Shown here in pieces: positions 41,910 through 51,085 of a stretch of 52,249 bases of DNA. Numbering within the stretch: position 1 is the stretch's first letter; each line of letters starts with the position of its first letter. The notes under the pieces were generated by a model. The model ran no database searches and was not told the origin of the DNA. It was given only the letters and a program-made list of their open reading frames with translations. Source of the DNA: Pirellulales bacterium (GTDB taxonomy: Bacteria; Planctomycetota; Planctomycetia; Pirellulales; JAICIG01); the NCBI GenBank assembly GCA_025927475.1, contig JAICLL010000025.1:1-52249 (forward strand), written 5' to 3'. A program made the position numbers and the translations under genes.

Positions 41910-42287
41910 CAACTTCTTCACCTGCCAGACAAGCTGGCGGGGGTCGAAAGCGCAACATCAAAACTTACGCTTCGCGTTGGGCGTGGGCTGATGAATAATC
42001 CGGGCGAAGGCCCCTATGGGGCCTAGATTGCCGGCGGGCAATTCAACCCCCCCACCCGCCGCGCACGATCTCCGCATTTCCCACTCTGCCCAGCTTCGCA
42101 TCTGGCGAGTCTTGCCCGATGGCTTTTCTCGGTCATGGCCCGCCTCCGGCTTGTGTCGGGCTGCGAATTTGGGTATTTGTACGCGGCCCTTCCAGGCGCG
42201 GCCGCCGCCCTGCGCGCGCCTCCCGCCCCGGAAGCGGTTCACCTCGCGGTTTCACTTCCTCAAATCTCCCTTACGGAACCTCCCCCG
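41910..42287. other. 378-base intergenic region before the BamA-like operon
   Basis: No gene is supported; a longer reading of the POTRA protein reaches back to 42135 but translates only Ala/Pro-rich text before a good signal peptide. The region holds a small hairpin (GCCAGACAAGCTGGC, about 41926-41940), the dispersed repeat GGGCTGATGAATAATCCGGG (about 41985-42004), and C-rich tracts. It is expected to carry the promoter for 42288-45781. Confidence 0.4.
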
Positions 42288-43961
42288 ATGCCCGGCGTTT
42301 GGTTCGACCGGCGCGCGCTGACACGTGCCGCGCTATTGATTTCCGTTTCGATCTTCGCTCCGCGTCCGAGCGCGGCGCAGATGGTCTCACCCGATGCCCT
42401 GCCTGGCGACGATGGCTCGCTCACCTTGCCCTCGAAGCAAGCCAAACCGACCACGGCCGGCGAGCAGCCGCGCCGCGAATTGCCGCCGGGCGTAACCACC
42501 AGCAGCGGTCTCATGCCGGCCGGCTTGGACAACAGCGGCGGACTGCCGGTGATCTCCAGCCAGGGCGTGCCGAAACCGGGCCTCACGGGCCTGACGGGCA
42601 AAGAGATCGTCGTGGGCATCCGGTTTGTCGGGCTGGTGACCGTGACCGAGCAAGCGGCTCGCCGCAATGTCAAAAGCATGGAAGGCCGCCCGTTCAATGA
42701 GAAAACGGTGGGAGACGACGTGCGGCGGCTGACCCAGGCCGGCTTGCTCGGCAACGACGTCAGTTACCAGCGCGTGGGCGATAACGGCATTGTCATCACT
42801 TTCCACGTGTATGAACGGCCCACCATCCGCTACATCAAGTTCCACGGCAACAAGAAGATTCGCCGCCGCTCGTTGCTCAAGCAGTGCGGTCTGAAAGAGA
42901 AAGAACATTTTCTCCCCGAAACGGTCAAAGATGCCAAGAACCGGCTGGAAGAATATTACCACGAAAAGGGCTACAACAAGGCGACGGTCAAGATCATCGA
43001 GGGCCAGAATGCCAACGATCGCGGCGTCGTGTTTCTGATCAACGAAGGGCAAAAGCAAAAGGTCTTTTGGGTCGAGTTCGAGGGCAACAAAATCGCCTCC
43101 GACGGGCAACTGCGCACCAAGATCAAATCGAAACCCCCGCTGCTGTATCTCTTCAAAGGCGAAGTCGATCGGCAACTGATCGACGCCGATGTGGCGCAAA
43201 TCATCGACTATTACCGCGGACTGGGCTTCTTTCAGGCACGCGTCGGCCGCGAGCTGATTTTCAACGAAACGCAGAACTGGGTCACCATTCGGTTTGTCAT
43301 CGACGAGGGGCCGCGCTCGAAAGTCCGCAACATCGAATTTCTCGGCCCCAAGATTTTCTCGCGCGAGCAGTTGATGGCCGACCTCAATCTGCACGAGGGC
43401 GACTACTTCAACGGAGCAAAGCGCGAAAAAGACCGCACCGCCCTGGAAGACAAATATGGCGAGAAGGGATATGTGTTCGCGGTCATCCAGCCCGAAATCA
43501 GGTTCGACGAAGCGCCCGGCGAAGTCGACCTGGTCTACCAGATCGAAGAAGGCAAACCTTGCGTGGTCTCGCGCGTCAACGTTGCCATCAAGGGCGACAA
43601 CCCGCACACGCGGCGAAATACCATTCTCAACCGCGTCTCGCTGCATCCGGGCGATCTGCTCAGCACCAAAGAGGTGCGCGACAGCGAGCGACGGCTCCGG
43701 GGTTCTTCGCTGTTTAAGAACACACCGGGCAACGAGCCGAAAATCAGCTTCGATCGTCCCGATGTGGAGGGTATCGGCGGCATCGCGGAACGGCCTGGCG
43801 GCGCGATGGGCGCCGGCGGGTTCCGCGGCCAAAGCCCCGATCCGCAACAGCAAAGCCCGCAGGCACGACGCCCGCACCAACAAGCTCCCCGTTTCGCTCC
43901 CCGAACCGACGTTCCCTTGAGGAGCGAGCGGCGGCCCATCGCACCACGGGGGATTTGGTAA
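42288..43961 (+). CDS. POTRA-only BamA-like outer-membrane assembly protein
   Basis: The start at MPGVWFDRRALTRAALLISV gives a signal peptide and 557 residues. After a Pro/Gly-rich linker (about 35-100) come five POTRA domains. Their strand starts are IVVGIRFVGLVTVTE, IRYIKFHGNKKIRRRSL, KVFWVEFEGNKIASDGQL, KVRNIEFLGPKIFSREQL and SRVNVAIKGDNPHTRRNTIL, with closing VYERP, INEGQ, IDEGP and IEEGKP. The protein then ends in a Pro/Gln/Arg-rich tail at the point where the barrel begins in ordinary BamA. The barrel is encoded by the next gene, 2 bases on, so the two should assemble a split BamA that folds outer-membrane proteins. Confidence 0.9.
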   Translation: MPGVWFDRRALTRAALLISVSIFAPRPSAAQMVSPDALPGDDGSLTLPSKQAKPTTAGEQPRRELPPGVTTSSGLMPAGLDNSGGLPVISSQGVPKPGLTGLTGKEIVVGIRFVGLVTVTEQAARRNVKSMEGRPFNEKTVGDDVRRLTQAGLLGNDVSYQRVGDNGIVITFHVYERPTIRYIKFHGNKKIRRRSLLKQCGLKEKEHFLPETVKDAKNRLEEYYHEKGYNKATVKIIEGQNANDRGVVFLINEGQKQKVFWVEFEGNKIASDGQLRTKIKSKPPLLYLFKGEVDRQLIDADVAQIIDYYRGLGFFQARVGRELIFNETQNWVTIRFVIDEGPRSKVRNIEFLGPKIFSREQLMADLNLHEGDYFNGAKREKDRTALEDKYGEKGYVFAVIQPEIRFDEAPGEVDLVYQIEEGKPCVVSRVNVAIKGDNPHTRRNTILNRVSLHPGDLLSTKEVRDSERRLRGSSLFKNTPGNEPKISFDRPDVEGIGGIAERPGGAMGAGGFRGQSPDPQQQSPQARRPHQQAPRFAPRTDVPLRSERRPIAPRGIW

Positions 43962-43963
43962 CG

Positions 43964-45781
43964 ATGCGTCGCGTGCGTCGGGCGATACGGCCCGAACCCA
44001 AAGTGTGGAACCTCGGCAACGCCGCGTGCGGTGTGGCCTTGGTGTTTGCGCTTGCATGGGTCAGCGAAGCGCTCGCACAAAACCCCGGTGGTTATTCACG
44101 CGATCCTTTTTCCACGCCGCCAGCGCCGGCGGCGGGCCAGGTTCCGTTGGGCCGGACGGACCCCAGCTCTCCGCGGTCGCGGCAGCCGTCGTCGTCGTTG
44201 TCCGAGGGAGGCAATGCAGCCGGGACGGTGCGTCCCGCCCAGTTCAGTCAGCCAGGCGCCGCGACCGGTCCGGCACCGTTCAGCGGTCCGCCCGGCCCTG
44301 GACCCTACCGTTCCGCGGCGCCGCCGGGACCCTCGCCCTTTGCCAATCCCAGCCCGTTCCGGTCACCGAGCGGCTATCAACCGGGGCTACGTGGGCAGCC
44401 GGGGCTCGGTGGGCAGCCTGGGCTGGGGGGGCCAAGCCCGTTCAGGCAGCCGGGGCCTGGAAGCCTGGCGCCGGGTTCGATCGCCCCGGGCGGCAGGTTT
44501 GCTCCCGGCGGCGGACTTGCGCCGGGCGGCGGGTTCGCGCCGGGCGGTCCGCCGGTCAATCGAAAGCCGAACGGCATAAATCCCGGCTCCAGCGTCGCCG
44601 ATGGCTTCGGCGAAGGTTTGGGCGTGCAAGGGCCGCCCCCCGGCGGCTATGGCAGCGATGATGAATTTCTGCCGCGCGAACCGGCCTTTCCCGGTGGCGT
44701 CGAGCCGCTGCCCGTGCCAATCGTCGTCGAAACCGAAGAGACGCAAACGGGCCGCTTGATGTTTGGCGTGGGCGTGAACTCCAACGCCGGCCTGATCGGC
44801 AACATTGTCGTCGACGAGCAGAACTTCGATTGGACGCGCTGGCCGCGCAGTTGGGAAGACATTCGCAATGGCAAAGCGTTTCGCGGCGGCGGGCAGCAGT
44901 TCCGCATCGAGGCCATGCCCGGCACTCAACTCTCGCGCTACGGCTTTACTTTCCGCAATCCGTATCTCTTTGACACGCGGATCAACTACGGGCTCGATGC
45001 TTATTACTTTAACCGCTATTTCCAGAACTGGACCGAGCAGCGGACCGGCGGGCGGATGAGTCTGGGCTATCAGTTGACGCCCGACCTGTCGACGATGGTG
45101 GCCTTCCGCGCGGAGAATATTCGCATCTTCAACCCCACGGTGCCGACGCCGCCCGAGCTATCGGACGTGCTGGGCAGCAACTCGCTGTTTGCGGGATCGT
45201 GGACCACGATCCACGACACGCGCGACAGCGCCTTCTTGCCCACGCAGGGGCACCGCGCGTCGATCGAGTTGGAGCAGGCCTTCGGCTCGTACAGCTTTCC
45301 GCGGGCCGTGGTGGGCTGGCGGCAGCATTTCTTGGTTTATGAACGGCCCGATGGCAGCGGGCGCCAGGTGCTGACGTTGATCAACGACACGGGCTTCACC
45401 GGCACACACACGCCGATCTTCGAAAACTTCTTTGCCGGCGGTTACAACACGCTCCGCGGTTTCTATTTTCGTGGCGCGTCGCCGCTCGACATGGGCGTGC
45501 AGGTGGGCGGTAAGTTCGAGTTCCTGAACACCGTGGAATACATGTTCCCGATCACCGCCGACGACAGTCTGCGGGGCGTTGTGTTTACCGATTTCGGCAC
45601 CGTCGAGCCGACCACCGAGATCAAGTGGCAAGACTTCCGCGTGGCGCCGGGTTTTGGCTTGCGTGTGACGATTCCCGCGATGGGTCCCGCGCCGATCGCG
45701 CTGGACTTTGCCTTCCCCGTACACAAAGCGCCCGGCGACCATCTGCAGTTCTTCAACTTCTTCGTGGGCGTCACGCGGTAG
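43964..45781 (+). CDS. BamA/Omp85-type outer-membrane beta-barrel protein without POTRA domains
   Basis: The start at MRRVRRAIRPEPKVWNLGNA gives 605 residues with its own signal peptide (ACGVALVFALAWVSEALA, cleaved before QNPGG). Residues 35-220 are a Pro/Gly-rich spacer with repeated GLAPGGGFAPGG-like units. From about 235 the 16-strand barrel region follows: ETQTGRLMFGVGVNSNAG, FRIEAMPGTQLSRYGFTFRN, TTIHDTRDSAFLPTQGHRAS, the (V/L)RGF lid motif as TLRGFYFRG, FTDFGTV, GFGLRVTIPAMGPAPIALDF and the C-terminal LQFFNFFVGVTR. It is complete as a barrel but lacks POTRA domains, which the preceding gene encodes. Confidence 0.92.
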   Translation: MRRVRRAIRPEPKVWNLGNAACGVALVFALAWVSEALAQNPGGYSRDPFSTPPAPAAGQVPLGRTDPSSPRSRQPSSSLSEGGNAAGTVRPAQFSQPGAATGPAPFSGPPGPGPYRSAAPPGPSPFANPSPFRSPSGYQPGLRGQPGLGGQPGLGGPSPFRQPGPGSLAPGSIAPGGRFAPGGGLAPGGGFAPGGPPVNRKPNGINPGSSVADGFGEGLGVQGPPPGGYGSDDEFLPREPAFPGGVEPLPVPIVVETEETQTGRLMFGVGVNSNAGLIGNIVVDEQNFDWTRWPRSWEDIRNGKAFRGGGQQFRIEAMPGTQLSRYGFTFRNPYLFDTRINYGLDAYYFNRYFQNWTEQRTGGRMSLGYQLTPDLSTMVAFRAENIRIFNPTVPTPPELSDVLGSNSLFAGSWTTIHDTRDSAFLPTQGHRASIELEQAFGSYSFPRAVVGWRQHFLVYERPDGSGRQVLTLINDTGFTGTHTPIFENFFAGGYNTLRGFYFRGASPLDMGVQVGGKFEFLNTVEYMFPITADDSLRGVVFTDFGTVEPTTEIKWQDFRVAPGFGLRVTIPAMGPAPIALDFAFPVHKAPGDHLQFFNFFVGVTR

Positions 45782-46077
45782 GGTTGTGGGGAGCGGGGTA
45801 TTGGGTGCGAGGTGTGGGGAATCCGTCGCAACAACTGATCTGCCAAGCGTTTGTGGCAAATTCGCAGGCCGCGCATATTTTGTTTTTGTCAAGGGCAATT
45901 CATTTCATGGCAACGGTAATTCCTCGGGCGGACAATCGCTGGCGGCAGCGGCTAATTGGAAAGCAGAAGCGTTTTGCCGCCCCCCGCGGAACGGCACGGA
46001 GTCCGTTGCCTACAGACGTCGAGCGTATGACCGACCGATTTCCAAGGCGAAAGGTGCCAGCGCCGGGGCCGCGGCGG
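45782..46077. other. 296-base convergent intergenic region
   Basis: It lies between the convergent barrel and cpaE genes. No gene is seen. It begins with a G/T-rich tract (45782-45822) and contains the 30-base dispersed repeat at 45986-46015 whose near-identical inverse copy is inside the DUF4175-like gene. No clear Rho-independent terminator was identified. Confidence 0.45.
45986..46015. repeat. 30-base dispersed repeat, intergenic copy
   Basis: The reverse complement matches 23099-23128 at 28 of 30 positions. This is the intergenic counterpart of the copy read in frame in the DUF4175-like gene. Confidence 0.8.
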
Positions 46078-47286
46078 CTATTTCTTCTTGCCCGAGAAAA
46101 GGCTGAGCAAGCGTCCTTTGCCGGGCTTGGCGGCTTCTTCTTCCGCCTCGGGCTTGCCGCCGGAGAGCGACTCGGCCAGACCCACAATGGCCTGCGTGAT
46201 GGCGGCTTTGGGCGCTTGCTCGATGAGCGGCACGCCGTTGTTGCGCACCTCGACCATCGTGCGATAGTCGTTGGGCAACTGCCAGAAGATCTCGCGGCCA
46301 ATCGTGTCTTGGGCCTTTTTGAGGCTGATGTTGCCCGTATCGAGGCCCACGCGGTTGACCACAATCTTCACTTTGTCGGCCACCTCTTTCATGTTGCCGA
46401 ACGACATCATCAGACGGACGACGTTGCGCAGGCAAGGCAGATCGAGCTGCGTGACCAACAAAATGTGGTTGGCCATTTGCAGGGCCACCTGGTCCAAGGG
46501 GGTGTAACCCTTCGATAGATCGACCACCAAGTGGGTGAACGTTGCTTTGAGCAATCCGATCACGCGCTGCAGGTCGTCGGCCGAGACCAGCGACATGTCT
46601 TCCATTTGCACGGGCCGGGGCAACAGGAACAAGCCCGACGAGTGCTTGGTAAGCGACCGCTTGAGCAGTGTGAAATCGAGCCGGGTGACATTTTGCGCCA
46701 CGTCGACCAGGGTGTAATCGGGAATGGTGTCGAGAAACACGTCGGCGTCGCCCAGGCACAAGTCGAGGTCGACCAGCGCGACGGAGTTTTTTTGGTCCTG
46801 GGCCAGGGCGCAACCCAGATTCACGGCCAGGCTGGTGGTTCCGACGCCGCCGGTGGCGCCCGCCACCGCGATGACCGATGTGCCGCGGGCTTTGGCCTCG
46901 CCCCGACCGAAGCGCCGATCGGCGATGCGATCGAGCGAATCGAGCAGATCTTGCAGCCGCACCGGCGCGTTTAAGAACTCCTTCGCGCCGGCCCGCATCG
47001 CCCGCAAAATCAGCTTGCCGTCGGTCGACGCGCTGACTACCAGGATAGCGCATTCGGGCGAAGTTTCGTTCAGCCGAGCGACCAGGTCGAGCGCCTTATC
47101 GGGGTCTTGATCGAGCGCGACGATGCCGATGTCGGGGTGCGTTTGGGCCACCACGTCGGCAAAAAACTCATAGCGCGAGCACTCGGCTTCGAGCCAGACT
47201 CGATCCATGCCCAGCAGCATGGTTTTGAGGCTGTCGCGCGTCGGATCGCTGGGATCGACGATCGCTAGTCGAAGCACGTTGCTCAT
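46078..47286 (-). CDS. cpaE: CpaE/TadZ-like pilus localisation protein, atypical ATPase
   Basis: This 402-residue protein has residues 1-120 as a receiver-like domain (RLAIVDPSDPTRDSLKTML) in which the usual KP pair reads NAP, so normal phosphorylation is doubtful. Residues 135-370 form a ParA/MinD-like domain with a deviant Walker A, GATGGVGTTS at 143-152, where both lysines of KGGxGK are Thr, followed by a good Walker A' (VALVDLDLCLGDADVFLDT). TadZ proteins are known to have such deviant sites and to mark the pole for Tad pilus assembly. It ends in a basic tail (SLFSGKKK). It is the last gene of the Tad run here. Confidence 0.9.
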   Translation of the reverse strand: MSNVLRLAIVDPSDPTRDSLKTMLLGMDRVWLEAECSRYEFFADVVAQTHPDIGIVALDQDPDKALDLVARLNETSPECAILVVSASTDGKLILRAMRAGAKEFLNAPVRLQDLLDSLDRIADRRFGRGEAKARGTSVIAVAGATGGVGTTSLAVNLGCALAQDQKNSVALVDLDLCLGDADVFLDTIPDYTLVDVAQNVTRLDFTLLKRSLTKHSSGLFLLPRPVQMEDMSLVSADDLQRVIGLLKATFTHLVVDLSKGYTPLDQVALQMANHILLVTQLDLPCLRNVVRLMMSFGNMKEVADKVKIVVNRVGLDTGNISLKKAQDTIGREIFWQLPNDYRTMVEVRNNGVPLIEQAPKAAITQAIVGLAESLSGGKPEAEEEAAKPGKGRLLSLFSGKKK

Positions 47287-47289
47287 GAG

Positions 47290-47462
47290 GAGTGGTTAGT
47301 GGGTGGTGGCTGGTGGTTGGTGGTTGGGGGCTGGTGGTTGGTGACGCGGTGGCTGGGGCAGAGGCTTGCCGATGCCCCGGTTCCCGTTGGCTACCGGGTC
47401 AAGGGATTGCGACCTTCACTCGCCGCTAGCTACCAACCACTAGTCACTAACCACCAACCACT
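47290..47462. repeat. Nested repeats between secretin and cpaE
   Basis: The outer text is an imperfect inverted pair: GTGGTTAGTGGGTGGTGGCT-like repeats (47291-47342) against CTAACCACCAACCACTCT-like repeats (about 47432-47463). Inside, 47348-47375 matches arm B of the 17692 repeat at about 26 of 28 positions. It fills the whole 178-base spacer and so would lie in the leader of cpaE. The secretin stop is at its right edge. Confidence 0.75.
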
Positions 47463-47464
47463 CT

Positions 47465-49519
47465 CTAACGTAGGTCATAGCCGGTGGGGCCGATGAATCC
47501 GGGCGTTTTTTTCCGCTTCGAGCCGTTGGCCGAGGCGGTGGATTTGGTCCGGTTGGATGAATTGCGCAGGATCGACGAGGGTACTCCGTCCGGCTTGAGC
47601 GGCGCCGCCACCGTTAGACTGCCACTGGCCGGCTTGCGGCGCGACGAAGGGCCACTGGCCGTCGTCCGCCGCGGCGCGGGGCGGCGAGATTGATTATCGC
47701 CCTCGGGCGTGGACAGGGTGGGTGGGGTCGGCATGGGCGGCAGCGGCTGCACGGTGGACGGCCGCGAATTGGGCTGCCGCGACGTGGGCTGCCGGTCGGG
47801 CGACGGCAACGAGGCGGGCCCCCGCGGCTTCGACGGCGAGGCGGCCGGCTCGGAACCCGGCGATTGCAAGGGAATCTCGGTGGCGCCCGGCGGAATTTGG
47901 TCATCCCAGGCATTGGCCGTGACCGGCGGAAACATCCCATGCGAGTCGGGATACGGGCCCAGCATATTCTGCCCTTCGCAGTTGGGCACTTCCAAAAAGC
48001 CTTTGCAATAAAGCTGCTTGTTGGTGGGCAAGGCCGTGGCAAAGCCCGGACCGCCCGGCGGCACCTCGCCCGGATCCATCGCGTCGACGAGTTGCGGAGT
48101 CACCATCACCAGCATCTCGACTTCGTTGACCGTGTCGGTCACTTTGCGAAAGGGAATGCCGAGCCACGGTAGATCGCCCAGTCCCAGAATGCCGCGATAG
48201 GCGGCGTCGACTTTCAGTTGCACCAGGCCGGCGACCGCCAGGGTCTGCCCCGCGCGAAGCTCGGCGGCGGTGTCGACCTGGCGGGCCTTAATACCGGGCA
48301 CCGTGGTGCCATTGATGGGAATGGCGTTCGAATAATCGAGTTCGCTGACCCTTGGCCGCACCTCAAGCCGGACGGCGCCATTGCCAAGCACGATCGGCAC
48401 GAAATCGACCTGCGTGCCGTATTGCTTCCATTGAATCGAGATTCGGCCCAGGCTCTGGGCCACCGGAATGGCGATTTCGCCGCCGACAATCATCGAGGCG
48501 GGACGCCCGCTCACCGTGCTCAGCGTCGGCTCGGCGACGACCTTGGCAAGGTTTTTTTGCGTCAGCAGGTCTAGCACACCAAAGAAGGTGCTGCCGCCGT
48601 TGAGAATGCCGAAATTCAGGTTCTGGCTCTGCGCCGCGGATAGAGACCCGAGGGCCGTTGCGGCGCCGCCGGTGGCGGCGCCGGCCCCGCCGGTGGCCGC
48701 GGTAGTGTTGAGCAACGAGCCGATGCCGTTGACGGCGAACGAATCGGCGCTGCTGCCCATCACGCCCCAGTCGAATCCCGCTGTGCGGAGCTTGGTTCGC
48801 GATACTTCATAAACTTTCACCTGCAGCAGCACCTGCTGCACGCCGCCCACCGTGATGTGGTTGATCACCTTGCTGTGGTAATCTTCGGCCATCTGGATGA
48901 TGGGCCCCACCTGGCTGGGGTCGTCGACATAGCCGCTGACAATCACGCTCTGCGCGAGCGGAATCACCTTGAGCGCCGCCTTGGGAAACTGTGACCGCAG
49001 AAGCATGGCCAGTTCCTGCGCGTCGGGCAAAACGATCACGTCGACCGAGTGGATCTCGTCTTTTTCATCCCAGAGGTTGACCTGGGTGACGCCCGGCTTC
49101 TTGGCCATGATCTGCACCTGCGTGGGCGAGAGAGCGGTCAGATCGAGAATGTCGGGGTTGTTCACCTGGGCGCGCGGAATCTGCTCGTCGAGCGTCAGGA
49201 TGCGGCTGGTGTTGACCGTCAGCTCCAAGGTTTCGTTGGGGCTCTCCAGCTTATGAACCACGCGCTTAGGACTTTGCGCCTGAGCGAGTCCACCTATACA
49301 CGCGAATGCGGCGAATAGCAGCGAACACGCGAGCGCACGAACGCTCCAGGCGCGCCGAAGCACGGACGCAGCGATGTTACGGTTAGCCCCGGACCACGAG
49401 AGTGCCAGAGCATGCCGCGGCATTCCGAGCGGCAGCCGATTTGCAAACGCCAGCGCCCCCAATTTGGGCCAGCACACGAAAGATAGAGCGGCAAGCCGCC
49501 GCGGCTTCGTGACAGACAT
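47465..49519 (-). CDS. cpaC: Tad/Flp pilus outer-membrane secretin (RcpA/CpaC family)
   Basis: The start at ATG 49519 (AGGAAGAG a few bases upstream) gives 684 residues; the true signal peptide is probably SLLFAAFACIGGLAQA, about 65 residues in. The pilus secretin N-domain (about 85-155, TSRILTLDEQIPRAQVNNPD and VNLWDEKDEIHSVDVIVLP), a BON-like segment (VIVSGYVDDPSQVGPIIQMA) and the secretin domain (about 230-500, VVAEPTLSTVSGRPASMIVG, EVEMLVMVTPQLVDAM) are all present. The last 170 residues are a Pro/Ser/Arg-rich tail. It forms the outer-membrane channel for Flp pili. Confidence 0.93.
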   Translation of the reverse strand: MSVTKPRRLAALSFVCWPKLGALAFANRLPLGMPRHALALSWSGANRNIAASVLRRAWSVRALACSLLFAAFACIGGLAQAQSPKRVVHKLESPNETLELTVNTSRILTLDEQIPRAQVNNPDILDLTALSPTQVQIMAKKPGVTQVNLWDEKDEIHSVDVIVLPDAQELAMLLRSQFPKAALKVIPLAQSVIVSGYVDDPSQVGPIIQMAEDYHSKVINHITVGGVQQVLLQVKVYEVSRTKLRTAGFDWGVMGSSADSFAVNGIGSLLNTTAATGGAGAATGGAATALGSLSAAQSQNLNFGILNGGSTFFGVLDLLTQKNLAKVVAEPTLSTVSGRPASMIVGGEIAIPVAQSLGRISIQWKQYGTQVDFVPIVLGNGAVRLEVRPRVSELDYSNAIPINGTTVPGIKARQVDTAAELRAGQTLAVAGLVQLKVDAAYRGILGLGDLPWLGIPFRKVTDTVNEVEMLVMVTPQLVDAMDPGEVPPGGPGFATALPTNKQLYCKGFLEVPNCEGQNMLGPYPDSHGMFPPVTANAWDDQIPPGATEIPLQSPGSEPAASPSKPRGPASLPSPDRQPTSRQPNSRPSTVQPLPPMPTPPTLSTPEGDNQSRRPAPRRTTASGPSSRRKPASGSLTVAAPLKPDGVPSSILRNSSNRTKSTASANGSKRKKTPGFIGPTGYDLR

Positions 49520-49549
49520 CCGTGCTCTTCCTCGAAGTCCTAGGTAGGG

Positions 49550-49620
49550 GTGGGCGATGCCCACCTTGCATTCGATGGGCGAGGCCCATCCTACGTATTT
49601 CCTTGGTGGGCGAGGCCCAC
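49550..49620. repeat. Three GTGGGC-type palindromes before the secretin gene
   Basis: GTGGGCGATGCCCAC at 49550-49564, GATGGGCGAGGCCCATC at 49574-49590 and GTGGGCGAGGCCCAC at 49606-49620. The last is identical to the palindrome inside the kinase gene at 7137-7151. They lie between cpaB and the secretin gene and would form consecutive hairpins in the operon transcript. Confidence 0.85.
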
Positions 49621-49628
49621 GTCAACGG

Positions 49629-50768
49629 TCAATTTTCGTCTTCCAATTCGGCCCGCGCTTCTTCTTGCGTGCCGCCGGAAGTTGGATCGATTGGCAATAA
49701 TCCGCGCAACAGGTCGCTCGCTCCCTTGGGCTGCGGCTGTTTGTCTTTGTCCGTGCCGGGCAATTTGTCGTCGGCTTTCGATTCTGGGCCCGCCTGGGGC
49801 TTGGGCGGAAGCAGTGGCAGCGAAGGCGTTTTGGCCGATGGACTCGCCGATTGATCGGGCAGGTTCACCGCCACGCCATCGGCAAATTCGGCTTTGGTCA
49901 TGTCGGCGCCCTTGATCAGCACCATCGTAAACACATTCTTCGGCGACTGCCGCGTTGGTTCGGGCGCGGGCGCGTTCTGCTGGTTCAACAGGGCGATGAG
50001 GCCATTCGCCGGCGGCGTCGTGGGCGCCAGGGCTGGTGGGGCGTCGCCGTGTCCTTGCAGCAGCGTCTGCACGTCGACCCCGTCGGTGGAGTCGGTCGTC
50101 TCGTCGTTGGCGCTGCGCATCACAAGCTGCACCGTGCCGACTTTGACGGCCAGCATTACCAGCTCAGCCTGCTGCGGCGTCACCAGAACCGAGATGGTCT
50201 TGGCAGTGGCCGTCTTCTCGTCGCCAGCCCGGCTGAAATTGTCGTCCACCGCGAACACCTTGACGTTCTGCAAGAAGGTGCGTGTGGTGGCCCGCTCGAT
50301 GCGGTGCTGGCCCGGCTGCACGTTGACCAGCAGATCGACGCGGTCGCCTGGCAGAATCATGCCGCTGGCGCCGCTCACGGCATCGACCGAGATGGGCACC
50401 GCGCGATAGCCCGGCGGGATCATATCGGTGGCGCTAGCACCGCTTTCGCCCTTTTTCAAGAGCTTGATTTCCAGAATCGGCTCGCCGGCGAAGATCTTTT
50501 GTCTCGAACGCCGCCCTTCGACGTCTTCGAGCTTGCTGATCATGCCGTCCACCATTTTATCTGTGGGCCACTTTTCGAGCTTCAGCACCGCCGCGCTGAT
50601 CGGATCGCCCATGGCGATGTCGGTCAGCGCCACAAACACCTCGGTGCCATCGACCGGCGCCGCGCTGGGGCCGTTGTTGCGATTGGCCATCACCTGGTTG
50701 ATGCCGATCGAGGCCACCAGTCCGCAGCCCAGCGCCAACGCGAGCAGAATGATTGATTTCGGACGCAT
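49629..50768 (-). CDS. cpaB: Flp pilus assembly protein CpaB/RcpC
   Basis: This 379-residue protein has an N-terminal anchor (MRPKSIILLALALGCGLVAS). A SAF domain (about 40-110, VFVALTDIAMGDPISAAVL) is followed by the RcpC domain (about 115-235, MIPPGYRAVPISVDAVSGAS, GMILPGDRVDLLVNV, FLQNVKVFAVDDNFS, ISVLVTPQQAELVMLAVKVG). That is the standard CpaB layout, here with a Pro/Lys-rich tail (about 310-379). CpaB sits in the periplasm and helps build the secretin channel. The ribosome site is the G-rich GGGGGG 3-4 bases before the start. The spacer to the secretin gene holds three palindromes. Confidence 0.94.
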   Translation of the reverse strand: MRPKSIILLALALGCGLVASIGINQVMANRNNGPSAAPVDGTEVFVALTDIAMGDPISAAVLKLEKWPTDKMVDGMISKLEDVEGRRSRQKIFAGEPILEIKLLKKGESGASATDMIPPGYRAVPISVDAVSGASGMILPGDRVDLLVNVQPGQHRIERATTRTFLQNVKVFAVDDNFSRAGDEKTATAKTISVLVTPQQAELVMLAVKVGTVQLVMRSANDETTDSTDGVDVQTLLQGHGDAPPALAPTTPPANGLIALLNQQNAPAPEPTRQSPKNVFTMVLIKGADMTKAEFADGVAVNLPDQSASPSAKTPSLPLLPPKPQAGPESKADDKLPGTDKDKQPQPKGASDLLRGLLPIDPTSGGTQEEARAELEDEN

Positions 50769-51085
50769 GTCCCCCCCTTACGCCTTAAGGCCGCCCCGCG
50801 GCGCGATGCCCGCGCCCGCCGAGCGGAAATGCCTCCGCCTCCTTGCGGTGTTTCCTGGAACCAACCGTCATCGTCGTTCCACCTAACAAGATTGGCATCT
50901 TCGCCAAGTTGACTTGATTCAAACGAACCCTACCGGCAACGGCTTGCTGTTGGCCAAAACCGGCATTGTCGGTCGGCCGCGGAGCAACCCGCACATCCCG
51001 ATTGCGCAGCCGAGTCGCGTGGGCGAGCGCGGCAGCGCATCGTTACCTTCGGCAAAATCGGCAAGGTTTCTCTAGTTTCAAACCG
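50769..51085. other. 317-base spacer between cpaA and cpaB
   Basis: No coding sequence is supported. It contains the cpaB ribosome site near 50770 and mixed-sequence DNA without a recognisable repeat copy. A gap this long inside the Tad run suggests that cpaB has its own promoter, which I cannot locate precisely. Confidence 0.4.

Noticed and set aside
42387-44057. 556-residue open frame on the minus strand opposite the BamA-like genes
   Set aside because: It is a mirror of two well-supported genes with POTRA and barrel motifs; no family resemblance of its own.
42288-45781. A single bamA gene broken by a frameshift
   Set aside because: The second gene begins with a proper signal peptide and long Gly/Pro spacer, and the first ends in a distinct tail, so two designed proteins are more likely than one disrupted frame.
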